NCBI GenBank assembly: GCA_051294375.1
Contig: CM119264.1
Span: 27,922,981-27,986,980 of the forward strand
Origin: Paraspadella gotoi
Taxonomy: Eukaryota > Chaetognatha
Direction of reading: 5' to 3'
Length of the DNA stretch: 64,000 nucleotides
Part shown: piece by piece, positions 34,150 through 46,129 of the stretch
Layout of the letters: each line of letters opens with the position of its first letter
How positions within the stretch are numbered: position 1 is the first letter of the stretch
Notes under the pieces: model-generated
Told to the model about the DNA's origin: nothing
Seen by the model: only the letters and a program-made list of their open reading frames with translations
The model's database searches: none
Made by a program: the position numbers and the translations under genes

Positions 34150-36785
34150 AAAGTAAGCAGATTCCCTACCGACAGGGCCTTTCCTTTCCTCTTTTTTTTT
34201 GCTTTCTCGGAATCTCTAGACTTTTCTTAAACTTTCCTCTACTTTTCTATCCGTCTATTCCGTCTATCCGTTTTATCCGTTCCTTTTCCTATCACCTCTT
34301 CTGAAGAAATCTCTACCCAGATGACAAATATTGGTTAGTATTTACGTTAGACCTTTTTTAACTCTACTCACTTTATAACAGTTTGCAGTTCAAAAAGGCC
34401 TACACATCATTGACAAGAAGAAGCCACAGTAGTTAATATTGTTTAATTAGCATATCTTTGATTGAAAACCTTGAGTTGAGAATCATACTTGTTATGATCT
34501 TAAGGGGACTGTGTGATGGTGCTGGGTTCCAGAATATGAAAGTGGCGCCAACTTCGGAATAAGAACTCCTCTGCGACCTTGGATTCATCTTTGACAGAAA
34601 GTCAGTATCTCTTATCTTTTCACAACGCCCAAATTTTATATATTCAGGCAAAGGAACCTCTACACACATGGCATGCTAAGCATAGTGGACTGGATGCTAA
34701 ATGCCAGATGACGAGCATTATGACTCAAGCTTTAAAGCTTTAAAAAAAACGCTAAGTATTCTTTCCAGCAAAAAATGTTTTATAGAAAAAAGAAAATAAT
34801 ATAGCTTTACAGGCATCTGAATGCGGAAAATAGGGATGGTATTGATCTGAAAAGTTTCAATCTTTATGGGCCTTTTGATGAAGTTGATAACTATGATTAC
34901 TATTGATGCCAAATATAATTACCTATTGATTAATAAATTCCAGATTGCCTGTTGGGCATCGCGATAAAGTCAGTCATGGTCAGTCCTTAGTTCAAATGTC
35001 TTTGTTGTCAAGTCGTCCCACTTATATATCAATTAAAAAGAAAAAAGGGGATCACGAGCTTAGAAGGACGCAGAGGAGAGAGGAAAGAGAAAGAAAAGGC
35101 TAAAAAGGAGGCCATGTGGATAAAGAGAAAGGAGTAAGAGAGAAAAAAAGAAGAAAAAAAAAGAAAATGTGAAGAGAACACTATTGAGAAGGAGGAGGGA
35201 GGCGGAGAGAGGAGAAACAAAAGAAATGTAAAAAGAGCGCCTATGAAATGAATGATGAGAGAAGGCAAAGATAGCAGAGATGAGAGAAGAAATGAGGAAG
35301 AGAGAAAGGAGGTAGAGGCAGAGAGAGAGAAAGAAAGGAAAAAAAAAACAAGTTGCGGAATGATCAAACAGTGTCGCATGTCTGCCCACAAAATTAAATT
35401 ATAAATTTCGATGCAGATGTTAAGGAATTTTTTCGGATGCCGTCACCGATTCGGGAATCAATCAATCAATCATAGGTCTAAATCAAAATGATCCAATGGA
35501 TGTGAGAGAAGATGGAGAGAGGAGAGACACAAAGAGACAAACATTTTATCAAACACAGATCATAACATAATAAAAAAAATTTTCTGATTGCACGAATTCA
35601 TCAAAATTTCATTATCTAGCTTATCACAAACTGTTTCCCTACATCCACATACAACGTTTCAATCTTGTTTCTATATCAAAATTTTTTTAATAATTAACAG
35701 CATTTAACCCAAAGTAAAAAAAATTGACTATTCGTTTTTCATTATTTTCAATTCCAATCCATTAATCCATGATAATTCGCGTGTTTTTTGCTTTAGGGAT
35801 GGGAATGGACAAGACGGACATCTTTATTTTTTTTGCATAATTTATCATAATTCGATGTTTTCTGACATTGATATAATGAGATGCCCGTGAAAAAGATTGA
35901 CGGGGGCGGGATCGACGGACCGAAAAAGCATAAATTATAAAGTGGGAATCTGTTAATGAGTGTCTGTCATCTCTCTGTACCGATCTCTTGGCGCTGATCG
36001 TTCATATTTTTTGAAAAAAATTCTGACTATTTTTTTCGTTCTAAAAAAAAAAAAAATTATTGGCAAACAGCCGGGTTGGCCTACGGATGCCCATTGGTGA
36101 TGGAACATCTCACAGTTAGCTTTGGGGGGCTTCCGCACCCTCAGTGGAACGCCCCCAGACTCACTGGGCGCGGTACCCTAGGCACGGTCTGCTTTTGGGC
36201 CAACGCCAGAGCTGAAAGTTCGTTTTGGATTTGGCTGAAAGGATTGGTCGTCGAGGTGGAGTGAATATACCCCCACACGCTGCCCAAAGGTCTTTTTTAA
36301 TTTATTAAATAGTTTGTATCAATTCCATTGAAAGTCCTTCGAAGCTCTCTCGGGAACATTAATAAAATTATAAATATTTTAGTTTTATGTTAACAAGTTT
36401 GAGAAAAATTTTTCTTTTGCGGCTGAGAAATATTGCCCCTAAGAGGTACATCAATGGTTGGCCAAAAAAGGGTTTTACACCAAATTTAAAAAAAAAAAAA
36501 AAAACAGTTGAAGGCTGTTTTGTTTGAGGCATCTCAATCCACTCCCCCATCTTACAGTCATGGAAACGCTCAACGATCATCTCTTGTTTTTCAACGTAAA
36601 AGTCTAATTTCCTCTTCGAAATGAAACGAGTTTTTTCTCAAAACGAAGAAAGAGAAAAAAATAAAGCGAGAAGCTTTTAAATTTTCGCGCTTTTTTTTTA
36701 AACCACTCGAACGAACCGGATGTAATTCGGCTTCAGGGAATGAGTTTTTCTGCATCAAACGTGAGGTTTTTTTTGGAGTTGGAGC
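34150..36785 (-). repeat. Right arm of the inverted repeat, split by about 1.8 kb
   Basis: 34150-34510 and 36285-36785 are the inverted counterparts of 33272-32925 and 32925-32456. The 34510-36285 piece is absent from the left arm. It holds AT-rich sequence, a GA-rich tract (35040-35340) and a GC-rich block (36060-36290). Confidence 0.8.
36060..36290 (+). other. GC-rich block of unknown nature
   Basis: About 230 bp of balanced, GC-rich sequence stands out from AT-rich flanks, with an ATG frame of about 62 residues (start MAYGCPLVMEHLTVSFGG) that ends at a TGA. No domain was recognised. It starts after a poly-A run, which suggests an inserted element or a reverse-transcribed piece. It contains no clear tRNA, 5S or snRNA signature. 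Confidence 0.35.
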
Positions 36786-38388
36786 TCTCTCCTCTCTCTC
36801 CTCCATCGCTCTCCTCTCTGTCTTTCTCTCTCCCTCTCTCCCATCTGCTTCGCTCTCTCGCTCTCTCTCTCTTCAGATCGTCCTCTCTTTCTCTCTCCGC
36901 TCTCTCCCGCTCTGCTCCTCTCGCCGTCTCCTTCGTTTTCCATTTATCTCTCTCTCTCTTTCTTCTCTCTTCGATTTCTTTTTATTTTTTCGGGAACATC
37001 GTTATAGATATCCTTTTCTCCTTCTTTCTATGAGAACGATTATTCCTAACAATCATTATTTTATATTTATCTACTTAACTTTTCATCTCTTCTGTTCTTT
37101 CTCCATGTCGTCGTTCTTCTTCACTTCTTCTGTCTCAGCTCTCTCTCTCTCTCTCTCTTCCTCTCTCCTCTCTTCTCCTCTCTCCTTCATCTGTCCTTTC
37201 CTTTTCAACGAATACAGTTATTCGCCCGTCTCCGCCACGCCAGGATTTTGTTATTCTCGCGTTTCTCTTTCTTTGAGGCCATTTTCGCGACGAAAACATT
37301 TTCATACTTTTCTTCTCCGTCTTTCCTTTTCTTTTTTCTTTTCTTTTTCTTTTACTTTTCTTTTCTTTTCTTTTCTTTTCTTTTCTTCTGTCTTTTTCTT
37401 TTCTTTTTCCTTTTACTCTCTTTTTTTATTTCTTTTTTTTTTTTTTTCTTTTTTTTTTTTATTTTTTTTTTTTTTTTTTTTTTTTATTTTTCTTTTTTTT
37501 TTTTCTTTTCTTTTTGTTTTATTTCTTATTCTTTTTTAAAAATATAAGATCCCTTTTTCTGGTTCCTTCCTTCGCTTCTATCTTTCTTTTCTACTGTTTA
37601 TTCTTTCTCGTTCACTTTTTTCTCTTTCCTTTTTTTTTATTCCTCATCCTCCCTTCCATGTTTCCTTCTTTGCCATGCCATGCTAACTTCTTCCCAAATC
37701 CCTCTTCACCATTTTTACGCGCTCGCGGTAGCGACTGTGAAATCAGTGACACGAGGGTGACACTCCGCCATAATTCTCACTGGTTACAACAGATGGAAAA
37801 ACTTTTTCCGTAAAAAAAGGAGAATTTTTTTTTGGAATCTGTGTCGAGTGCCTCGTTTTTCCCTCTTTTTGGAAAAATAGTCCAGATACTTTATTTAATA
37901 CTAAATGTTTTAAGAGGGTTTATATTTGTGTTTCATTCGTTAACAACTAATGTTTAAAACAATACATGCAAAAAGGTATTCAAATATGTAGACGCAAAAA
38001 TTGTATAATCTACAATTTGACGATCATAGATATTTAAAAAAAAACCGAAAAAAAAACAATTGAATAATTAGATTAACTTTGAATAACATAAGACCTTTTG
38101 AGTCGTTTTACTAAAAGTCTAATTTAAGCCGAGAAGTTAAAAAGCTTCAGTTCGAGAAAGTGGAAGTCAGACCGATAGTATCAATAAAGATAACGAGAAC
38201 AGCAACTCCCCGCCGACATCGTAATTCGAATTTTCTTCCGCTCGTTATCCAAAATTCATTCCCCACTCCCTCTCGCTCTCGCTCTACAACTTTCCAAAAA
38301 ATGCTGAGAACATGCATAATGCAGAGAGAGTAACCTTTGCCTCGGTTACGAGGGGAAGGGAGCCTCTTTGAATAACCGCCGTGGAACC

Positions 38389-38399
<11 letters not shown>
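36786..38399. repeat. CT-rich and T-rich tracts, no gene
   Basis: A CT-rich block (36786-36985) and a second one (37130-37200) are followed by almost pure T with C interruptions (37310-37540). The 37680-38380 sequence is ordinary AT-rich DNA with nothing recognised. Confidence 0.75.
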
Positions 38400-38430
<31 letters not shown>

Positions 38431-38744
38431 GATAGAGAGAAAGAGATAGAGAGAGAAAGTAAGGGGTTCTCACTCTCTTACCGCAATAGAGAGAAATTTA
38501 GGTCCATACTCGTGGTTGGACAAGAAATAACCAGTGGAGGAAGTCAGTAGCACAAAACAACCCGATGTCTTCATTACTGTTTCCGTCGTTTCTGTTCCGA
38601 GAGAAAATTTATTTCGAAAATCGTTCACCGGCAGAATTCGATTACGTCGAAGTCTCAGGTTGAGAGAAAAAAAATTATATTTGGAATTGACGACCAGGAG
38701 ACAAAATAAATAACTCGTGTTCAATAGGTCGCGTTTTTTTATCT

Positions 38745-38761
38745 TTCTTTCTTTCTTTTTT

Positions 38762-38797
<36 letters not shown>

Positions 38798-38801
38798 TTT
38801 T

Positions 38802-38873
<72 letters not shown>

Positions 38874-38889
38874 TATTTCTTTCTTTATT

Positions 38890-38921
<32 letters not shown>

Positions 38922-39014
38922 TTTTCCTTTTTCTCTTTCTATCTTTCTTTCTTTCTTTATATCTTTTTTTCTTTATTTTTCTCTTTCTTTTTTTTCTTTC
39001 TTTTTTCCTTGTGA
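38745..39014 (+). repeat. (TTTC)n tract
   Basis: This is a tetranucleotide tract running into the 39015-39303 gap. The same tract in copy 2 is at 57060-57265. Confidence 0.95.
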
Positions 39015-39303
39015 NNNNNNNNNNNNNNNNNNNNNNNNNNNNNNNNNNNNNNNNNNNNNNNNNNNNNNNNNNNNNNNNNNNNNNNNNNNNNNNNNNNNNN
39101 NNNNNNNNNNNNNNNNNNNNNNNNNNNNNNNNNNNNNNNNNNNNNNNNNNNNNNNNNNNNNNNNNNNNNNNNNNNNNNNNNNNNNNNNNNNNNNNNNNNN
39201 NNNNNNNNNNNNNNNNNNNNNNNNNNNNNNNNNNNNNNNNNNNNNNNNNNNNNNNNNNNNNNNNNNNNNNNNNNNNNNNNNNNNNNNNNNNNNNNNNNNN
39301 NNN
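39015..39303. other. Assembly gap with duplicated edges (289 N)
   Basis: The left edge (CTTTCTTTTTTCCTTGTGA) and the right edge (CAAAAAGCTTATTATATAG) both recur around the next gap at 39387-39795. The two gaps therefore probably represent one place counted twice. Confidence 0.9.
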
Positions 39304-39386
39304 CAAAAAGCTTATTATATAGTTGTGTCTCGACGCGAATGAAAAAATTTTTCTCTTTCTTTTTTTTCTTTCTTTTTTCCTTGTGA

Positions 39387-39795
39387 NNNNNNNNNNNNNN
39401 NNNNNNNNNNNNNNNNNNNNNNNNNNNNNNNNNNNNNNNNNNNNNNNNNNNNNNNNNNNNNNNNNNNNNNNNNNNNNNNNNNNNNNNNNNNNNNNNNNNN
39501 NNNNNNNNNNNNNNNNNNNNNNNNNNNNNNNNNNNNNNNNNNNNNNNNNNNNNNNNNNNNNNNNNNNNNNNNNNNNNNNNNNNNNNNNNNNNNNNNNNNN
39601 NNNNNNNNNNNNNNNNNNNNNNNNNNNNNNNNNNNNNNNNNNNNNNNNNNNNNNNNNNNNNNNNNNNNNNNNNNNNNNNNNNNNNNNNNNNNNNNNNNNN
39701 NNNNNNNNNNNNNNNNNNNNNNNNNNNNNNNNNNNNNNNNNNNNNNNNNNNNNNNNNNNNNNNNNNNNNNNNNNNNNNNNNNNNNNNNNNNNNNN
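39387..39795. other. Assembly gap with duplicated edges (409 N)
   Basis: The flanking sequences are the same as for the gap at 39015-39303. In copy 2 the same flanks enclose about 190 bp of real sequence (57270-57460). Confidence 0.9.
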
Positions 39796-39959
39796 CAAAA
39801 AGCTTATTATATAGTTGTGTCTCGACGCGAATGAAGAAAAAAAACGAAACAAGTCACCCTTCGTGAAAAAAAACAACCAAAAAGAACAAAAACCAGAAAA
39901 CAAAAACCAAAAAAAACAGGAGCGAAAAACGATGTTTCCTCCTCCCACTCGTTTTAGAT

Positions 39960-41070
39960 AATTTTATTCCGACCGAAGCTGCGAAGGGAGAGAGAGAGGA
40001 CGCAGAGGAGAGAGAAGAGAGGAGAGAGAAGAGAGAGGAGAGAATACTAGAGAGACGAGAGAGGAGATTCCCTCGAGAGGAGAGACGACGACGAGAGAGA
40101 CGAGAGAGAGAGAAAAACAACTGTTTGTTTTTATCCCTTCGTACCCTTTGGGTTTTGCCTGAAAAAAAAATAGGAAATGTTTAAAAAAAAGGGCGAGAAT
40201 AAAAAGAGAGAGAGAGAAAAAGAAAGGTGAGGAAATGGAAAGAAAGAAAAGTAAGAAAGAGAAAGAAAGAGAAGGAATGAAAGAAAAAGAAAGAGGAAAT
40301 AAGAAAACAGGGCAAACCAAAAAAGAGTAAAAAATAAAAAACATAAAAAGAAAAAATAAAAAAAAAAAAAAAAACAAAAAATACAGAAAAAAAAAAAAAG
40401 AAAAAAATAAAAGAAAAAAAGAAAAAAAAATTTAGAAAAAAGGAAATAAAAAAAAAAAAAAAAAATAAAAAAAGAAAGAAAAGTAAAAGAAAATAAGAAA
40501 AAAAAAAAAAAATAAAAAGAAAGAAAAAAGTAAAAATAAAAGAAAAGAATAAAAAAGAAAAAAAAAAAACAAAACAAAAAAAGAAAAAAAAAAAAAAAAG
40601 AAAAAAAAAAAAAAGAAAAAAAGAAAGTAAACAAAAAAAAAAAACAAAAAAGAAGGAAAACTAAAAAAAAAAGAATAAAAAAATAAAATAAAAGAAAAGC
40701 AAAAAAAGAAAAAGAAAAAAAGAAATGAAAAAAAGAAAAAAAAAAAAAAATAAAGAAGAGAAAAAAAATAAAAAAGAAGAAAAAAAAAAATAAAAAACTA
40801 TAAAAAAAGAAAAAAAGGAAAGAAAAAAGAACAAAAAAAAAAAAGAATCAAAAAAAAAAAAAAAAAAGAAAAGAAGAACAAATAAAAAAAAAAAAGAAAT
40901 TAAAAACAAAAAAGTACAAAAGAAAAAGAAAAGAAAGAAGAATAAAAAAAAAAAAAAATAAAAGAACAAAAGAAGAAAATAAGAACATAAAAAAAAAAAA
41001 AGGAAAAAAAAAAAGAAAATAAAAAGAAAAAAATAAAATAAGAAATAAAGATAAGAAAAAGAGATAAAAA

Positions 41071-41104
<34 letters not shown>

Positions 41105-41105
41105 A
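39960..41105 (+). repeat. 1.1-kb homopurine A-rich tract
   Basis: From about 39970 to 41105 the plus strand is nearly all A and G, with only scattered T and C. It is GA-rich at first and mostly A from 40330. Only a short form (about 57640-57940) is present in copy 2. Frames here are poly-Lys or poly-Phe artefacts. Confidence 0.92.
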
Positions 41106-41329
41106 ACTAAAGAAAAAGAAACTCGAGCAGGTTGGATCCTCTGGACCTCAATTCACGGAAAAACGACGGCATCACTCTTGATTCTGGAGGAAAGAAAAAA
41201 AAGAGGAAAGAAGATAAAAAAAGGGAAAAAAAAGGAAAAAAGGGGAAAAAAAGAAAAAAGGAGGGTAACGGCAAAGAGAAAAAAAAATCAGGGTTCGTGT
41301 GAAGCAAAACCCGAGTTTTTTACATGTTG

Positions 41330-41600
41330 AGGATGAAGAAGAGGAAGAGGAAAAGGTGGAGGAAGTGGAAGTGGAGGAGGAAAAAGAAAAGGGGGAGGAA
41401 GTAGAAGTGGAAAAGAAGAGGAAAAGGGGGAGGAAGTGGAAGGGGAAAAGGAGGAGAAAAAGGAGAAGGAAGTGAAAGAGGAAAAGGAGGAGGAGGTGGA
41501 AAAGGAAGAGAAAGAAGAAAGGGAAGAAGAAAAGGAAGAGCAGTTAAAGAGAGAAGGAATAATGGGAGAGAGAGAAGAATAGAAAAGATTGATTGTTTAA
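41330..41600 (+). repeat. GAA/GGA-rich tract
   Basis: This is degenerate GAGGAAAAGGTGGAGGAAGTGG-like tandem sequence with V/E/K codon composition. The counterpart in copy 2 is at 58180-58640. It is not considered coding. Confidence 0.8.
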
Positions 41601-42044
41601 TTGATTAATTTGATTTTTTTTTTAGAAAGAAGAAGGCAGAGATAATAGAGAATTGAGGGGAAATAAAAACGATGAAAGGAAAGAAATAGAAAGAGAAAAA
41701 AATTAAGGAAGATGAGAAAAAGGAGGAAAATAAAGGGGAAAAAAAGGAAAAGAAAAAAAAGGAAGAGAGAGAATCGGATCTTTCGCCTTCTGGTTCTGAT
41801 TTCCGGATCGACCTCCTTTTTTTTTTCCGGCGGCCCGACGTCGGAGACCCTTCCCCCCCTACCACCTCCCCCCTCCGCTCTCAGGTCCACCTCCCCCTTG
41901 TTCTTCTTACACCTTCCTCTTCCCCCCCCCCGTTGATGCCCCCTTCAGTTCAGCCAGCACGGAGGAAGACGATTCCCGGGAGAGAAATTATTTGGTGGAA
42001 TTCGCGTCGAATAACGAGAAGAACGTCGAGGGGATTGTGTCATT

Positions 42045-42545
42045 GAGACTGGGGGGAAGTGATAGTGAGAGGGGAGTTGTGATAGTGGGATGTGGGAAGT
42101 GAGAGGGGAGTTTTGATAGTGTGATAGGAGAGGAAGAGAGGGGGTTTGTGACAGTGAGAAGGGGAAAGTGAGAGTGATAGTGTGATAGTGTGACAAAGGA
42201 GGAAGAGAGGTGTTTGTGACAGTGAGAAGGTGAAAGTGAGAGGGGAGTTGTGACAGTGAGACTGGGGAGCTGATGAGAATTGTGTCATTGAGACGAGGGG
42301 GGTTGTGAGAGTGAGGATGAAGTTGTGATAGTGAAATGGTGGAAGAGAGAGTGGGGGGTTGTGACAGTGAGAATGGGGAGGAAAAGAAGGGATTGTGTCA
42401 TTGAGACGGGGGAAGTGAGAATGGGAGGGAGTTTTAGCAGTGATACGGGAGAAAGGAGGATGGAGGTTGTGACAGTGAGACCGGAAGGAGATGAGTAGCG
42501 TGACAGTGGAATAAGGAGAATTATTGTGTCAGTTAGATGAGAGAG
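42045..42545 (+). repeat. GTGACAGTGAGA minisatellite, copy 1
   Basis: This is an irregular array of GTGACAGTGAGA, GTGATAGTG and GTGTCATTGAGAC words joined by G-rich spacers (unit roughly 25-45 bp). The reverse strand gives His/Ser/Thr/Leu-rich frames. The same array is at 59090-59590. Confidence 0.85.
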
Positions 42546-42759
42546 ATGGAGAAGGCGAGCTACGCCTACAGTCACTGAGATAAAAGCCAAAGATCAGATA
42601 TTTTAATAAGAGATAGAAATGGTGTTCATGTTATTGACATCAGTCGGAGATTCGTGTCAATCAATTGAGAGAGAGAAAAGAGAGAATAAATGTCCTTGAG
42701 AAGATAGAAGGTGATTGAGACAGAATCTAGATTATGTGTGAGGACATCAGAAAGAGAGG

Positions 42760-43270
42760 ATCAGTAATGTATATAGCCTGTCCAGTGTTCAATATCAGTT
42801 GTAAGATAGCGTATTTATTGAATGAATGGATAATTGGTATATAAGTTGTACAAATTTCAAAGGTTATATTTAAAACGAGTGGCAAAGAAGCGGAAAAAAA
42901 ATGATGATAATAAAAAATAATGTCAGCGATTCTGGATTGAAAGGTTTCAAGCTATAACATTGAAGCTGGTACAACAAATAAAAAAAATTATTCATTCATT
43001 CAATGAATAAGGAATCACGACCCTATCTGAGGACAAGCTATGGTGCGTTAAATCCTTAGACTTAGTATTAGATCGGGGAATACTATACTGTACTTCCGTT
43101 AGCACCAAAATATAAGGAACTTATACAGCAACCAATATAAAAAATTTTGATTCATTTAATAAATAAGCTATCTTACCATTGTCTGTGGACAGGATTCGTA
43201 GTTATAGTTAAAGAGTTGGAAGCCTAAACCCAAGATAGACTGTCCCGTGTTCCAATTCAGTAACAAAATA
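42760..43270 (+). repeat. Dispersed-repeat cluster
   Basis: At least two adjacent units carry ATTCATTCAATGAATAAG or TTCATTTAATAAATAAGC followed within about 25-30 bp by GGACAAGCTATGG or GGACAGGATTCG. They belong to the family also seen at 5.5, 17.7 and 48.4 kb. Confidence 0.6.
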
Positions 43271-43927
43271 CATCGGTTTTACCGATTTCCTAGCAAATAG
43301 TTTTAAAAAGAAAAAAACAGACCCCATCATCTTTGTCTCAAATTTCTATCCGAGAGATAATTTTTTTTCCGAAGCGAGAATAAAGTTTTTCTTCCACGAA
43401 CTTCGATTAAAAATTTCTCACGATTTCATCACAAAAAAAAAGAAAAAGATCGCGGAAAATTTTTTTTTTTTTTTCATTCCATCTCCCCTTAAGTGTCGCG
43501 GCGTTGGAACGGAAGATCAACAAATCCGTCAAAGAAAAGGAAAGAGAAAAAAAAAAAAAGAGTTGAGGCGATCTTGTGGGGGGGGAGCGAAGGGGGGCGT
43601 GGAGGGGGGGGACTTGGGAGGGGGGGGGGAAGCGAAGCCCGAAATGTCGACAGGGATCGAAGGAGGGAAAAGGTGAGAACCATTTTACGGAAGGAAAAAC
43701 CTCAGTTAAGTTTGAAAAAGCGAGGAAAAAAGGGAGGTAAGAAAGGTAAGGAAAAGGTAAGTAAGGAAAAAGGAAAAGGGAGGTAAGGAAGGTAAGGAAA
43801 AGGTAAGTAAGGAAAAAAGGAAAGAGGAAGCTTGAAATTCGTTGAAAGAACTCAAGTCAACAAAGGAAAAAAAAGGACAGAGGGTCGGAATGATATTGAA
43901 TTAATTATTTTATATTGATTGACAGAC

Positions 43928-44242
43928 AGTGGAGATGGTCGAGATAAAATATGGCGAAAAAATGAGATGAATCGATTTATTAAAATCAGTAAAAGCGAAT
44001 GGAATGAATTGGCTAATTGTACAAAGTGGCATTCATTTTTATACGGCCGAGGAGAGAAAAAATTTGGTTTACATTTGTAAAGTAAAACAATTCTAAAAAT
44101 ACTTCCAAATAAGGTAACGTTTTGCGACCGGCGTTTGAACAGAGGGAGCAAAATATTTCTTAGCGGGCATTGGAATTTTTAAAGAATTCGGCCCGCGATT
44201 TTATTTACTTTCTTACTAATAATAATAATCAGGATTTCCACT
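43928..44242. repeat. Left long terminal repeat
   Basis: The 315-bp repeat runs from AGTGGAGATGGTCGAG to CAGGATTTCCACT. It differs from the right repeat mainly by scattered single-base indels. Confidence 0.85.
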
Positions 44243-45081
44243 CGGCCACGCCACCAAAGAAAGCAAATAACATGAGTATCAAAGTAAAGCAATTAAAAAA
44301 ATTAAATTAAAAAACGGCCACTTTCTAAAATAAAAGTACACATCACAGTAACTTCTTTTTTGGCCAGTTAAAGCTAAATAATGCGAAAAATATCAAAATG
44401 AAATTTAATAATTAATTTAGGAAAATACACCAGGTTAGCGTTGGTAAATCACACATGAAAATTCAAATTACGAAGTTCTGATTTATGAATCACGAAAGAC
44501 ATCCAGTTTGTGATGAAGTGATAAGCACCCATGAACACAGTGAACAGCACAAAACGATGAGCACACATTTAGACTTTGAAAAGAGCGATGACGAAGCATC
44601 GTACGCATGATCCTCTGTGGCGTAGAGAGGCATAACCAGGGCTATTTCTCCATACAGTACAAGGCCTGATACTGGATGCTGTTGCCCGACAAACGCAAAC
44701 ATGATCCACTGGTCTCAAAACATCTCCCATCTCAATCGCCGATCCACATGGCATTTTTGGCGTCCAAAACTTGCTCATTAGAACGTGACGCTGACGCTGC
44801 CCATAGATGATGAACTTTCATCGCAAAAAATTGATGTTGTTTTCAAGTTGGCAGAGACTTTAACGAAGCAGGAGAAACGTTCGTAGTCCAAATTTCGCAT
44901 ATCCACTCAGTGACACAAAAAAAAAAAAAAAAAAAACATTTTATTTGTCGTTTTGCGATGACGTTTTCTCATTTCTTCAAAAAGTCCCCAATGCCAAAAA
45001 GATTCATCTTTTGCCATTCTCAGACGCATCTTCTTTGTAGGTGTAATCCCACATATGAGGTGGGACCCACCGCTGCCATCA
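44243..45081 (-). other. Internal region of the LTR-type element
   Basis: The minus strand at 44470-44900 has protein-like composition but stops break every frame. One piece reads FVGQQHPVSGLVLYGEIALV. No reverse transcriptase, protease or integrase motif could be identified. The tract next to the right repeat (GGTGGGACCCACC, a short palindrome) is not a convincing polypurine primer site. Confidence 0.5.
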
Positions 45082-45404
45082 AGTGGAGATGGTCGAGATA
45101 AAAAATGGCGAACAAAATGAGATGAATCGATTTATTAAAATCAGAAAAGCGAATGGAAATCGAATTGTCTAATTTGTACAAAGTGCATTCATTTTTTATA
45201 CGGCGAGAGAGAGAAACAATTTGGTTTACATTTTGTAAAGTAAACAATTCTAAAAATACTTCCAAATAAGGTAACGTTTTTGCGCACCGGCGGTTTGAAC
45301 AGAGGGAGCAAAATATTTCTTTAGCGGGCATTGGAATTTTTAAAGAATCGGCCCGGCGATTTTATTTACTTTACTACTCAATAATAATAATCAGGATTTC
45401 CACT
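45082..45404. repeat. Right long terminal repeat
   Basis: This 323-bp copy of the left repeat is followed directly by the AGAC target duplication. Confidence 0.85.
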
Positions 45405-45832
45405 AGACAACAAACTATTTTCTTGATTTCGGTCAACTGATGAACACGTGATATTAGTAGTGATCATATTATGAGGTTTACTGTGAATAAAAATTTTTTT
45501 AATATTTTTCATCTTTTCAGTTTTCACATGTATTTTCTCAAGTATTTTTTTTTGGTATTTTCACACGTGTTTAGAATATTTTCCATTTAAATACTAATTA
45601 TGATCCCTGTGATTCCAATGACATTCACACACATAACCAAGATGTTCATCACACAATTCTCTTGACCTCAATTTCCCCAATTCCATGACAGATTCCAATT
45701 TTTTGTCTCTGATTTTTCCTTTTGTCTTTCGATTCACTCAAATTTGATTCCGTGAGAAATGACGCGTCTCTTTGCCGAAAAGAAAAAAAAAAAACTTCGC
45801 CTCGATTTATGAAAATGAGGTATGATTGAAAC

Positions 45833-45839
<7 letters not shown>

Positions 45840-45898
<59 letters not shown>
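45840..45898 (+). repeat. (CT)n microsatellite
   Basis: This CT run is uninterrupted here. The copy 2 counterpart (61440-61530) is broken by many inserted bases. Confidence 0.95.
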
Positions 45899-45900
<2 letters not shown>

Positions 45901-46129
45901 ATCTATCTTCTTGAATATCTCTCTCTCTCTCTTTCTCTTTCCTTCTTTCCCCGATTTCCCCAGTCTCTCTCTTTTCCAACTTATCGCTCAGAATATCTCT
46001 CTCTCTCTCTCAGTCTCTATCTCTCTCTCTATCTTTCTTTCTGTCTCTTCTTTCTTCCAGATTTATGTGGACATAATCAACCTCTTCTTTTCCTTTTCGA
46101 CTCACCGTCGCCCGCGATGGTTCTAATGT

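Larger units (their letters stand above)
43928..45404. mobile_element. Short LTR-type retroelement insertion (1477 bp)
   Basis: Two direct repeats (43928-44242 and 45082-45404) bound an internal region of about 840 bp. Ends are AGTGG and CCACT. A 4-bp target duplication AGAC lies at 43924-43927 and 45405-45408. In copy 2 the uninterrupted site (61002-61005) contains a single AGAC, proving insertion. Four-bp duplications and AGT...ACT-type ends are known among some Ty3/gypsy-like elements. The internal region has only broken frames, so this is a non-autonomous or decayed element. Confidence 0.85.

Noticed and set aside
44490-44778. Protein-like minus frames inside the LTR-type element as a transposase
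   Set aside because: Stops interrupt each frame and no DDE, reverse transcriptase or integrase motif was found.
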